From positions 25,714,839 through 25,778,838 of the forward strand of contig OV121091.1 in the NCBI GenBank assembly GCA_921293015.1: a stretch of 64,000 nt of DNA, written 5' to 3'. The translations under genes and the position numbers were made by a program. Origin of the DNA: Phorcus lineatus. Lineage: Eukaryota; Mollusca; Gastropoda; Trochida; Trochidae. Shown here in pieces: positions 11,754 through 24,406 of the stretch (position 1 is its first letter; each line of letters opens with the position of its first letter). The notes below the pieces were generated by a model. It was not told the origin of the DNA and did not search any database. It saw only the letters and a list, made by a program, of their open reading frames with translations.

Positions 11754-14700
11754 ATCAATCAGTTACGAAAAGGCATATCGCAGATCCAGATCGGGCGTCA
11801 AGACCGGAGAATGGATTACCAACGAAGGATGGATCCGAACCAGTCATCGAGATCGACACGTCTGGAGTGAAACTGAAGCGAGAGATCGGGCTCCTGAGCG
11901 GCATCTCGTTTGTCGTTGGCACCATCATAGGTGGGTAAATTTTCGCCTGTCGTTGGGACCATTATCAGTAGAGCAAACTCTTTTCTAAATTGGTTTCCAT
12001 CATAACTGGGGCACATTTTCATCTATCTAAGGTACCATTATCAGTCGGGCAATTCTCTTCTGTCGTGCCTACCATCATCACTTGGAGAAATTCTCATATG
12101 TCGTTGGTACCATCAATTCTCATATTTCATAGGGAGGTCGGGCAAAATCACGACAGTCGTGGGTAATATCACAGGTGTGGTACATTCTCATCTGATGTTG
12201 GTACAATCAAAGATGGGAAAATTCCTATCTGACGTTGGTACAATCATAGGTTGGAAAATACCCATCTGACGTTGGTACCCTCATGGCTGTTGTTGATAGT
12301 ATGTACCATCATAGGTTGGTCAAAGGTTGTCATTGGTGTTCAACAAACAAAATCGTATGACTGCTAAAAATATCGTAAATCTAGATGGAAATTCTTACCT
12401 TCAATAGACGAGAAACAACATTCTAAGTCAAACACACGGATTTACCTAATTTCTATAAACAAACAAACTTTGCTTATAAGTCTTCAGTCAAGATTAACAA
12501 ATTGAATTTTGTTCTGAGTTTCTGTGATGAGTTCAGAGAAAGAGGTGTAATCGATTGACTGGCGAGGCGAGGTCTTTAGAGTAAAGATTAAGGAGGGAAC
12601 CTGATATGTTAGTTGTGGTACTGTTCTAACCATTGCAGGATCTGGCATCTTCATCACACCGACTGGAGTCCTGAGAAACACCGGTTCTGTAGGCCTCTGT
12701 ATGACAGTTTGGACAAGTGGAGCCGTCCTTTCCTTGCTGGGTGAGTGAAGTTCTCCTCTACCGCTTGCTGTGGAATGAAACAATTAGTAAAAGTGTAAAG
12801 ATTTCTTATAGTCACTCCCAACGTGAAGTAATGTTCCGGAATCCCGATGTTTTAAACAAGTAATTTTTTTTAGATATTTTGTTATTCTTTTACATTGTGA
12901 ACTTCCAGGTGCCCTGACCTTCACTGAGCTGATGTCCGTAGTCCGTAAATCCGGGGGAGAGTATGCTGTACTGATGAAGACATTCGGACGTATCCCTGCC
13001 TTCCTTTTTGTATGGTCTATAGAGATAGCGAGGAACCCGGCCTCAAGAGCTGTACAGACTCTGACATTCGCCGAGTATTTGTCCACGCTGCTGGATCTCT
13101 GCGGCTCACCGACTCTGCCAAAGCGTCTCATCGCCATCTCCGTCATCAGTTCGTAATTATTTATTGTTGACATTTGGAGATTTGGAAACCCAATATAAAT
13201 TGATATGTTGTGAATAACAAATTATCTTCTAATCAATACTGTTTATTAAAATAGTTTGAAACAAGAGAAAGCATTTTTGAAACCAAATCAGTTTTCGAGT
13301 TTGTTAAGATTCATATTAAATGGTAAGCAGTGTAGTATTTTAATCTGTCTCGACCATATATATCAAGCATACTTGCTTATAGTGTGCTGAAACAAACGTT
13401 TATGCGATTACATGTACATTTTCAACTCTTATAATACAAATGAATTTTGTCATCGTTTCATGCTTAGATTAAAATATATGAATAACTGATTGAAGACAAT
13501 AAGTTCAAGTCGCTGCTGTCAAGTGCCTGAAGGTTATGGTTTTGTTTCAGTTCTTCTGGCGGTGACCAACTCGTACAGCATGAAGCTTACAGCACAGATA
13601 CAGATCTTCTTCACCACCGCTAAAGTCTCAGCCCTCGTCATTATCATTGTTGGGGGTCTGGTGAAGATCGCACAAGGTGGGTTAAACTCTTGTACTCAAA
13701 CTAGCGAATAACATTTAAGACAGAAGTAAAGAGGAAAACACTAAGTTGTCAAAACTATTCGAACGAAACATATTAGACGAACTTACTGCCGCATTCTGGA
13801 GCCCTTGCACCTCGTTCATTTCCGCTTTCATTAAACACATAGCATGTTCCATGGAGTTATGTTTTGGAATTGTGAAAAGATGGCTTTTGTTCTTGGCAAG
13901 ATCACCCTGATTTAGATATTTCATGAAAAATAGCCTCACTCCCATCCTCTGTTACAAGCAAGCAAGTTTATAACTCTTTTTCAAGGCACAGTTTCTGATC
14001 TACCAACTGGTTTCGAAGAATCTGTGATCTCGCCCTCCAAGATAGCTCTGTCTTACTACTCGGTCATGTTCGCATACAATGGATGGTAAGAAATATCCCC
14101 CTTTGTTATCCCCCACAACAGCAATGTTGTATAAAATGTGAACGTTGAACAGCGTTCTCAATAGATTGACAACAAAATGCCTTTAAGATTTCTAAGACGC
14201 AAAAAAAAATGTAATTGAATCATATGCTTATTTCATTTGTAATCTTACAAGATATGTTTTTCACATTTCAGGAACAGTGTAAATTTTCTGATTGAAGAGG
14301 TGAAAAATCCTAGAAGGTAAAGATTTCAAGTTTTCAAGAGTTCTTGTTAATATTTAGAAATATTATCAACTTAGTGACCTTAAAATCAACAAATATCCTA
14401 AGGAGAAGCTCTGTTTTGAATTTTGACGTTCTATAGAGTATTGAAGATTTCGAATTTTGATAAATGAAGTATATACTATTTCATAGTATCGTTAGTATTT
14501 CGTTGATTCTCTTAAAAATGATAAGACTCTTACTACATGACCATATATCATAACGCTTTGAACTGAGAACAAGAAATTCTATTCACACAACAGAAACGGC
14601 CCACTATCGAGTGTTATAGGAGTACTTATCGTAGGCATTGTCTACATCCTCACCAACGTCTCCTACCTGGCTTTGATGTCCAAACAGGAACTACTGTCTT

Positions 14701-17654
14701 CAACAGCTGTAGCTCAGGTATTTTGATGAGGCCAAAGAAAGAAAGGAATTTGTAAGGTTTGGAAAGGAGTCAGGGTTGGGTAACGTCAGAAAAGCTATCC
14801 CATGACCCCTTTCTCCTGACTTCAAAGGCTGTAACTCAGGTAACTTGTCTCTATTCAGTGTACGAAACCAAATTCAAATCTGTAAGATGTTCTTTTTTAA
14901 ACAAGTCACTAGATAGCTATAGGGCATATTGAAGTTGAGTTCATGAAAATGATGATATTCTTTCTAGATGACAACTTCCCCCCTGTTGTCCAGCCTAATG
15001 AGGGAATAAGTTGACAGTCCTCTTGTTTGTCTTTTCTAGTCACTTTGCTTTGTATATCATTTGTGTAAATTTAAAATTACTTCATTACGTTCTGTCCTCA
15101 AATATGGGTATCTATGAATTAAAAATTCAAATTCAACGATTGTGTGTAATTTGTTGCATCAAGTAGAAAATACTAGATATGGGTGACTAGTCGACTGTCA
15201 GCAATTAGTTCAGAGTAAAGTTAAATTTTCTCTTTTAATCATAGGTCAACGTTCGATTGATGAACATTAGACAAAATCAAGTCATTAGGGTACTAACCAC
15301 ATCATCACATTCAAAGAAAGTTGGCGGCGATCATGTAGAAATACTGTCTTAAAGGAGTTCCTTTTCTCTGTCTCCTGATACCAAATGCTGTCGTTGGGGG
15401 TCTTGTAATAAGCTAAACGAATGTTAGAACTAACAACTATATTGGCTGTTCTCAGACCGTTAAGCAAGGAACCACTCGAGTACATATCCCGGTAAAGGCA
15501 ATAACCTCAAACTGCCACCATTTCGATTTTATTTCTCAATGGAAGTTTCTTGAAGATTCAGGTAGCCCATATCTGGCACCATACATTAAAACGTTGTGAC
15601 ATGTTTCAGACTTGGGGAGTGCGTGTTCTGGGCCAGGCTGCCTGGATTATGCCCGTTGCTGTCATGATGTCCGTGTTCGGCAGTGCTAACGGGGGGATCA
15701 GTGCGGGGAGTAGGTACAGTGGATTAAGTGTCATCTGACAGCATCATCAGAAGTGATTTAACATTTTTCTAGCTAAATATTGAATGTAATTTTTTTCAAA
15801 ATGGAAAATACATTTTTCACCATGAAGGGTTAAATCAAAATATAATAAATTTGATATCATACGAATAATCATTTTGCTGTTGATGCAAGGTAAGTTCAAT
15901 GGTATTCCGGGCCTAATGACAATGTCTGCATAAACAGAATCCAGTTCTCAGCGGCAAGAGACGATAACTGGTGGGGTTTGCTGTGCTTCATAAACGTGAA
16001 GCGATACACTCCCATTCCAGCTATCATTATACACGTGAGTACAAAAACTTTTCAACAAACCAGGAGTATTCGTTCCATTATCATTTTTGAATGGAGAAAT
16101 AGATACCCTTATGCAATATTCGCGAGTGTATAATTAGTAATAAAATAACATTCATGCTTATTATTCTTCTGTATGCGGTTTTGAATATTTCACTCATTTG
16201 AGCAATGGTTCTCAATATATCAAAGCAATCTATCATTAAGCAAAGTTATCATTTCTTTAATCAGCAAAAATTTTAATGGTATGAGTAACTAAAGACCAAT
16301 TGCTTCAGATTTTTACTCTCAGGAATTTGAATTCATACATGAAAGTATATTATCTTTATACAACAGGTTTTGATAACAGCAGTGATGTTGATAGAGGGAA
16401 CAGTCACGAGTCTCATCACCTTCCTCAGCTTCAGCAGCTGGATCTTCTATGGACTCTGCGCTCTCTGCTGTATCATCCTCAGGTTCAAGGTCAAGGACGA
16501 CCCGAAGAGGATCAAAGTAAGTTCATGCAGAATCTGATTAAATGCATTGCATAGTAAAACATCGCTTTCCATAGTTCGATCTGGCATGTATACGTTTTCG
16601 TTTAACCAATGCTCTGTTATATTTGTGCAAGGTTAAGGAATATCCCAAGCATGATATTACATAAACTATTTTGAAGGTTAAAAAAGACACAATTTAAATT
16701 GAATTTAACATCTAAGGATGGTTTATCAATTTATATATAATTTATCAATCTTATACATCAAAGAAGAGCTTTTAATATCTACAATCGAAGATGTTATATA
16801 TATATAATACCAAAGATGCTATGCCTGTTTTCAAACTGTTCATTGTTATACGTTTTTAGTTCAAAATACCAGTTCGTTTGCTTAGATATCCTTTCATCCG
16901 GACCTGTCCTATTTACTTGCAGGTTGTAATTTAACAATTGAAGATTAAATGTCTTTACAAGCTCACATTGAGGTAAGGGACATTTGCGGTCCTCCATTTG
17001 GCATGTGTTAGAGAGCTATTCTAGAACATCTTGAACATGCAGCGGTGAATCCTGAATACACGTACATGTAGCAAAGTCGTTCATAACAGGTCGACAACAT
17101 TTCTAAGGTTATGGTCCTTAATTTATCAGATCTGGTGTTTATATTTACACAGATATTTACAAGAAATGCATCATATCATAGTCACGTAATTAAGCATTTC
17201 TTTTCTTCAACAGGTGCCAATTCTGATCCCCTTCATCTTCCTGCTGTGTTGCCTCTTCCTGGTGATCGCTCCTATAGTGCAGAACCCTCGTATAGAGATC
17301 CTGTACGCCACCATGTTCATACTGGGCGGGCTGGTCATCTACTTCCCTTTAGTTCACTTCAACCTAAAGCCCAAGTTTGCAGGTGAGAGTCCTCCAAATT
17401 TATTACTTTTGTGTTATGTGTCAGTGCTCTACAAATTGGAAAGAAATTCCTTCTGTTTCAAAAGAAGGACTATTGAGGTTAAAGCTCAGAAACGCAGGAT
17501 CGAATCACATGCTGAAATTTCGAATTTAACTTTTAAGAACTGAATCCCTTTTAATGTTGAAATGATTTTTCTTTTGTCTCCAGATACCCTGGAGATGTAT
17601 ATTCAACTACTTCTCGAGGTGTCACCTACTCATTACGACCCTGACGAGATGTAG
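11754..17654 (+). CDS. SLC7A9-like amino acid transporter, copy 1
   Basis: Exons 11754-11930, 12639-12740, 12909-13148, 13551-13676, 13986-14085, 14272-14316, 14594-14717, 15610-15713, 15938-16034, 16367-16516, 17214-17382 and 17584-17654 join without a stop. With the start exon at 3552-3564 the protein is 505 residues (human b(0,+)AT is 487). Light chains of this family exchange cationic and neutral amino acids across the plasma membrane and pair with a one-pass heavy chain. Seen here: GTIIGSGIF in TM1; Cys162 in LDLCGSP between TM3 and TM4, the position of the heavy-chain disulfide; FAYNGWN at the TM6 break; SVFGSANGG in TM8; [10 protein letters not shown]; and a C-tail [20 protein letters not shown] in place of the usual LQ..EVVPP motif. 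The first acceptor (AAATTTAG/AT at 11753) has a pyrimidine tract; an alternative is 11783. Its substrate is not deducible. Confidence 0.93.
11911..12330 (+). repeat. Degenerate ~38-bp tandem array starting at an exon end
   Basis: The last 20 bases of copy 1's first main exon and its splice donor (GTTGGCACCATCATAG/GTGGGTAAATT) are echoed about ten times into the intron as decayed units such as CTGACGTTGGTACAATCATA GGTTGGAAAATACCCAT, at a period of about 38 bp (clearest at 12191, 12228 and 12265). The array seems to have grown from the exon-intron junction itself. Confidence 0.65.
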
Positions 17655-19070
17655 AGGCTATAAGGCTATGAAATTACCTTTTCAGCAAAACAGAGGCAGC
17701 TTATAATCACTTACACGTAGCACAGACAACCGGAGAAAGACGAAATAATTGTCCACCTTCCATGTAGAGACAAAAATGACACATACATGATATAAGATGA
17801 TGATCCTCATGTTAGCCAGGAAGTGATCGTGAATAACTTATATTATATGTTTATAATTTTCTTGACAATCTAATGACATTATCTCCTTGTTTTCATACTC
17901 TTTATGTCGATGTAAGGGTAGGTAAGAATATTCCTCAAGGAAAATATATTTTCAATTAGTAACATGTAAGGATGCTGAGAAATGGGTCCATTAAGCGATC
18001 AATTCTTGTTATTTAGACGTTTTCATCAAATATACCCATCAAAGTGAATATTTTTCTCGTATCAAACAAAGATTGTCCCTACTGTGTTTTACCACATAAG
18101 GATTCAAATCAATAGTTTTCAGAGTAAATCTTGTATTTGTCTTTCATTTGTTTATGTGTTATTGTATTTCTTAATTTTCTTTTCACTCATCTATATTATT
18201 TTGTATTGATTTACGTATATAATAAACATACTTTTGTTGTGAATATGTGGTACCTGTCGTCATTTCGTTTTTGTTGCGTCCGAAATTTATGTTTAGGTAA
18301 ACAATGTATACATGTTTTGGAATTTGAGTAACTGAAAACTTTAGATTTGATTAGCGAAGGATAACAGGATATCTTAATCTAAATTTTTTTTTCAAAACTT
18401 GCCATTTGGGGGCCATTAAAGTTTTGATTTAGAGTATTAGTTTGGCCAGTGTTACAAGACTTCAATAAAGAAAATTGAAAACTAACCAAACAGGGATATT
18501 TACTTCATAAGAAATTAGCTTGACAATGATGAAGTCAAACTTCCAATTTTGCCAAAGAGAAATACTGGAGATTCATAAACACAAATAGCTTTTTCAAATG
18601 AAAAGCATTACAGTTTACAGTTCTATTCACTCTGGTACTTATTCCTTTTTGGAAAATATAACTATAGGAGGAAGACACCAGCTCAAGTTATTATTTGCTT
18701 GTAAAGCAGTCCGTTTTTATGTACAGAGAGTCAAAGACGATTCCGCCTTGAACACTTCCAAGGCGAAAAAATGATAAGCAAATTCACATATATCATTAAC
18801 AAACAGAAATTCTATATCGAAAAGTAAATACAGTTAAAAGTTCATCTGAAACAATTATCTTGCTTAATCTTTATTAAATATGACACTTGGCCTACTCTCC
18901 TATTTCAAGTAATAAAGTATTTAACATCAATTTATCCCCAGCCAGAGTCACCAGATGATACAAGACAATGAAAAACTGATATCAGACCTACATTTCCCTA
19001 TATTAGTCTGGTGTTGAAGACGTGTGTTATGATTAGTCGTTTATCTACCAGAGTAGTCAGATGGATAACA
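17655..19070. other. 3' UTR of copy 1 and intergenic DNA
   Basis: No exon recognised. Possible poly(A) signals for copy 1 are AATAAA at 18221-18226 and 18464-18469. The sequence before 19071 should hold the promoter of copy 2, but it shares no obvious block with the region before copy 3's ATG. Confidence 0.4.
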
Positions 19071-20050
19071 AAGAAGGTAGGGATTCACTACAGGTATTCA
19101 GAAACTTTTGATGAGACATTTTTGGGAATTATAAACCTAAACATTAAAGAACATTGAAAGCTATAGTAAAAAACTGTATCAGCGTTGTGAAAAGCGAAAC
19201 CAGTTGATTAATTTTCTACATATCAGTGCTAATATTAATAATAGTGTTGTAATATTGAAATCGTAACATTTCAGTAGATGTAGTAGATCTCGTTAGTTTG
19301 ATAGAAATGTTTAGAACATTACATAAAACATAATTAGATGGGTATTCGAACCACCAAATGAAATCTTAGTCTAATTTGATTATTTGACATAACAGTTTTT
19401 AAAATTCAACAATTTAGATGAAAAGCAATGGAAACGTAATGAAAATCAGTATGCAATTATATTTACATATATAATAACAGCTTTTTTAAAGTTGTTTTAT
19501 AAGGGCAACATTTGTATGATGGAATCACTCATGTGGCTTTTATACACACAGTTTTAATTAGTGTATCAAAATATCTTTTGTGGTAGATGAATGAAAGAGT
19601 ATTCTATTTGAAAATGTTTTTTTTCTGTATCCAAAGTAATGATTAATATCTTTTATTATTTGTATATATTTTGAGTCGGATTCATGTTGAAGTGTGCCAA
19701 ATTACACTAAAAACTCTTTTCCGTACCTGTTTATTTTAAATAGAGAAAATAAAAAGGATTTCTTAATATTATTAACAGTATAGCACATATATTAATGATT
19801 TAATGTCTTATAAAATAAAATACTCTTTATATATAGAAAAAGAAATTGACCGAAAGATGATAGTATACAAATTTAACAATTTATATGAATATTATTTCTG
19901 ATTGGTTATTGATTTGTAAGATGCAGAGATCATACTAAAATCAAATATATTCACATTTTACGCGTTTGCCAGTTAGTTGTGTATTATTATTTAACTTTAC
20001 ACGAACACTTATCCTATCCCGAAATACTTATCACCGCACATCGTCTAAAA

Positions 20051-20104
<54 letters not shown>

Positions 20105-20122
20105 AAGTAGTGGTAGTAGTTA
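20051..20122. repeat. (TAG)n microsatellite
   Basis: Eighteen perfect TAG triplets at 20051-20104, then imperfect copies to about 20122. Lies in the first intron of copy 2. Confidence 0.95.
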
Positions 20123-22336
20123 TAGTATATTATTAGTAGTGTAAAACATTTCATATTTTAGAAAATTCCATAGTGACTAAATACACTTTTGAATGAGATA
20201 ATTTTGTTGTTGTTTACAAACTTCGTTGTTATCTGATGTCCATTAGCCATTCCTAATGCATCCTTTAGGCACACCATTTGTTAGACAAGCTCTTATTGTA
20301 CAAAAAATACAAAAACTGCCTTAAATTTAATCAATTACAGTTACTTTATAGAAACATAATGAACAAAATGTCGACAAAACGTTCTTCATTACCTGACAAC
20401 AATACTTGCGTGCATGCGTAACACAATATTGAAGTAACACAATTTTAACTTAAACACAAGGTATACATACAGTTATGGGTCTAGAAATGGTTACATTTAA
20501 AACGTTTGACAACAGAATTGGAACCTTTTATATTGAGGCCTTAAACGAATATGTTTTTATGTTATAAAGAGAAGCATATAGATGTTATTTATGCGGTTTA
20601 AAGCCGAAAAGTACTTTGGTTAAAGATATTTCTATACATTTTCGCTGAAATAAGATGCATTTCAAAAAGTCACATAAAGGATGCCTGTTGGTCTTGAACG
20701 TGTCCTAGTTAATGAAAGTATATCTGTACTGAAGCGGAATGTTGTAGAGTCGAGTTTAGTGGCCAGTGAAATGAAATTTCATCAGCCTTTATTACACAAA
20801 TTTAAGCATACAGGATGGGATTGTTTTTTATTATCATTTAGGCAAAGTGATTCAAATTTTATAGTCAGTGTCTCGTCTTGACATGGCAGATTGTTAATCT
20901 TTAAGAATGGCCAAAAGCGCCGTAAATCTTACTGGAGTAATAAAAGCATGTGGGAAATATAAGATATGTAATACTAGCGACGTTAAACAAGGTTTTTTTG
21001 GGCGTTGCTTTTAAATGTGTCATTTCCGTCATGCACCGTCGGGTATAAGACTCTTGACCATCAGTCTGTTGATAATGCATGAAGACCTCCTGTTCGAAGT
21101 ATACCATTGTCAATTGTATGTGTTGGTAACTGGTACTTCTGATCACGTCGGGTTTTAAACAGTGACAAACCTTGTAAAGCTTATTGTAAAGCTTGATACC
21201 ATTTCGATGTTTTCAACGTCATTTATTTTGTACAATATTTGAACCTTCAGTTGTATGAATTCAGTAGCTGTAACGCCACTTAAGGAAGCGATCAAGTTGG
21301 TCTAAAGTAAGCATATTTAGGACCTCAAGCATCTAAAACCACTGCTTTCTCCTTTCCTTATATTTTACAAACCAGTATTGAATGTTACAAAATATTTTCG
21401 ATAGTTTGAAGCTATTCATTGCCCATTTTGTTTAGAGAATATGCACGTTTTTTGTTAGTTTTCTGTTAGTTTAGCAGTTTGGGATGGGGTTTTTTAAATA
21501 CAGATTATGACCAACACCGAATATTAGCAGTCTTCACATTGCTATGTATCAAGGTCGCATGATTTCAATCTCTTCACATTTACCTTAAACATTTTTTGTG
21601 AAAATTAAATAATCTCAAGTAAAAAAGCTGTGACCTCGACTGTATGTATCAAACGCACGATGTGTCAATTCATGTAAATATAGTTTTCGGGATTTAACTT
21701 TTCTTTGGTCTTCAGTTTATCTTTAGAACACAGTCCCATGACAAAATAAACTTTCTTTCGGCGTGTAATAAGTCTATTATTTGTTAAACCTTTTATACTG
21801 TAAGTGTACATTGTATTCCTTTCTTATTTTCACATTTTAGTACCGAAATCTAAAACAATTAACATTTCAAATTGGTAAGGTCAATTTTTTTCTAAAAATA
21901 TGTAAGATGATCAATATCAAATTTAAATGTTAGTTAGTTCTTGGAGCAATACAATGTACATAAAGTGTCCACAAAATATTCATATTTCACTATGAATGAA
22001 ATAATCCTTCTTGGCTGGGATCCTTCAGGCTCCAAGGGTCTGCAACATCGAACCCAGACCAAGGTAGAGCTGACTGACCCTGTTGTGGAAACCGACAACA
22101 AAAAGCTCCAACTTCAGAGGGAGATAGGTCTTATCAGCGGAGTGTCCTTCGTCGTCGGTTCAATAATCGGTGAATATCTTGGGCTTGTAACTCGGAGCAG
22201 TCGTTACATGGTTCATTTGCCATAACTAAACAAAATACTGAAAGCATTCGTTTATTAAAGCTTTGAAATTTGCAATTTTTTGGAGCCCAAACAATGAAAT
22301 TGCCAAATTTTTCCAAATGCATGATAACCATTGTAT

Positions 22337-22488
22337 CAGTCTGATTAAAATCGACCGTGTTCCGAGGAATAAAAGTTTCAAAATATTTACTCGACCGAGA
22401 TTCGAACTCTATCTGTCAAGGGTGGAGAGGATAGCCATTATTGAGAAAAGGTTTAATCCTCGGAAAACGGTTGATTTTAATCAGACTG
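22337..22488. mobile_element. MITE-like element with 10-bp target duplication
   Basis: A 152-bp non-coding element with terminal inverted repeats (CAGTCTGATTAAAATCGACC at left; its near reverse complement ending ATTTTAATCAGACTG at right). Flanks repeat ACCATTGTAT on both sides (22327-22336 and 22489-22498). A 9-10-bp duplication suggests a Mutator-like mobiliser, an inference. A related, more decayed sequence lies near 51410-51500, also ending AATCAGACTG. Sits in intron 2 of copy 2. Confidence 0.78.
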
Positions 22489-24094
22489 ACCATTGTATTA
22501 AGAAATAACAAAAAATGCGTTAAAACAATTACGACTGTTTTCGGTTACTTGGCCCGGATTCCGTACATATTTCCGATGCATATCAGACTTTTATAATTAG
22601 TGTTATAGTGGTTTTTACATCAAAATTAGGTTCATCATGAAATATCTTAAAAATACTTGAAATATTAGGAAATCATGTTTCCATTTACTATATAGAACTT
22701 CAAGTGAAAATGTGTTACACGTATTCCTTGGTTTTACAAAAATGACAACGAATTGGCCTAATATTCACTTCGAGGACTGCTCATTGGCTCTTCATTAGTA
22801 CCCCGAAGAGACTCTACCGTCATAGCAGCTACTTTGGGTCTGTACCACCTATGTTCAGGTGCCCAGTTGTACAGCTGAGTGAACGTATGGATGAAGTGTC
22901 ATGCCCGGGAACACAGCATAGTTTAAGGCCCAAGTCACAAATACTTAGTGTCACGACCTTGATTTGAGCCCGGACCTTTGGCTAGAGAGGCTAACAGGCT
23001 TAAATATACACTACTGTGCTAGCTTTAGTGACCTTATAAGATAATGAGTATTCATAGAATATTTAAGGAAAAATATCCATTGGTTAGTTTTACCACTGTT
23101 ATACGATTGTTTTATAAATTGCAGGATCTGGCATCTTCATCACACCAACTGGAGTATTGAGAAACACAGGCTCTGTGGGCCTTTGTATGACAGTATGGGC
23201 TAGTGGGGCCGTCTTATCAATGCTCGGTGAGTCTTCAGCTGTTTTCCCGTGGAAAAAATATCTCCGGAAAATTCCCTGACAATGTTATTGAATGGAAAAT
23301 ATTGATTTATCGAAAGAGATGTTGTAGCGTTATGTGAAATGCATTTGTTCTTTGAAGTTTAACATTCACGTTACCTTTGCCTTCCACGCTGCAGGTGCCC
23401 TGACCTTCACTGAGCTGATGTCCGTAGTCCGTAAATCTGGGGGAGAGTATGCTGTACTGATGAAGACATTCGGACGTATCCCTGCCTTCCTGTTTGTATG
23501 GGCAGTGGAGATAGCGAGGAACCCGGCCTCAAGAGCTGTACAGACTCTCACCTTTGCCCAATACCTGAGCACCTTCCTCGATTTCTGCGGCTCTCCATCT
23601 CTCCCAAAGCGTCTCATTGCCACCATCATCATCAGTACGTTCTCATTTCAAGCCTAACTAATGTATTTGCTTCTAAGTCTAACCTAAAGTACCAATACAA
23701 CCTCGAGCTCGACATTAATTTTCAACAATGTTATCGGACATCTGCATTTATACTGTGATTAACAAAATAATGACCATATTTGAAATGGTAACATCATTTT
23801 TGAAACCATTGGTTCTTCATTGGACAATGTTCATCAAAATGTTTCTCATATAATATTTAAGTACTTCTGGCGGTGACCAACTCGTACAGCATGACGCTAA
23901 CAGCCCGTATACAGATCGTCTTCACTGCTGGTAAAATAATAGCCCTTGTCATCATCATTGTAGGTGGAATGGTGAAAGTTGCCCAGGGTGAGTAAGATTT
24001 AAGTTGTTTTATTGATCTATAGTAGCGATTGTAATTATCACAAATTTATATGAATATATACTCATTGAAAGCAGTATAGGAACAACCATTTACG

Positions 24095-24406
24095 TGGGGG
24101 CGGGATAGCGCAGTGCTTAGCACGTTCGACTTCGGATCAGAAGGTCCGTGGGTCGAATCCCGCCAGGGGCTCGGAAACTTTGTCTGCAGTAGAGAACTGT
24201 TGTACACACAGTCATGTTTGGGTGCAATGCTACACTGAAATTTAGCGCAGTACCACCCTAGTTCCAGCCGATGCTCGCAGGTTTCACCGCAATGCATAGC
24301 CACAATAGTGTTGTGGGCTTTCTCCCCGCAAGAATACTAGCAGCCGCGATATAACTGAAATAATCTTGAAAGCGGCGTTAAACACCAACTCACCTCACCT
24401 CACCTC
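24095..24406 (+). mobile_element. Full-length tRNA-derived SINE (family A), CTCAC tail
   Basis: 312 bp bounded by a 10-bp target duplication ACCATTTACG (24085-24094 and 24407-24416). The tRNA-like head carries an A-box-like GGATAGCGCAGTGCTTAGC and a B box GGTCGAATCC at 24151-24160; the end is GCGGCGTTAAACACCAACTC followed by CACCT repeats. Internal pol III promoters drive such elements and a LINE partner moves them. Sits in the intron between exons 5 and 6 of copy 2, same strand as the gene. Confidence 0.87.

Noticed and set aside
12484..13173. Minus-strand open frames opposite copy 1 exons (also 23366-23632 and 51713-52017)
   Set aside because: They mirror conserved transporter exons; the plus-strand reading has the family motifs and splice sites.
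20681..20881. Plus-strand open frame in the first intron of copy 2
   Set aside because: No motif, no splice sites, and it lies between two exons that join well without it.
24095..24180. A tRNA gene (A and B boxes present)
   Set aside because: The cloverleaf is degenerate, the sequence runs on into a SINE body with a CTCAC tail, and a target duplication bounds the whole unit.
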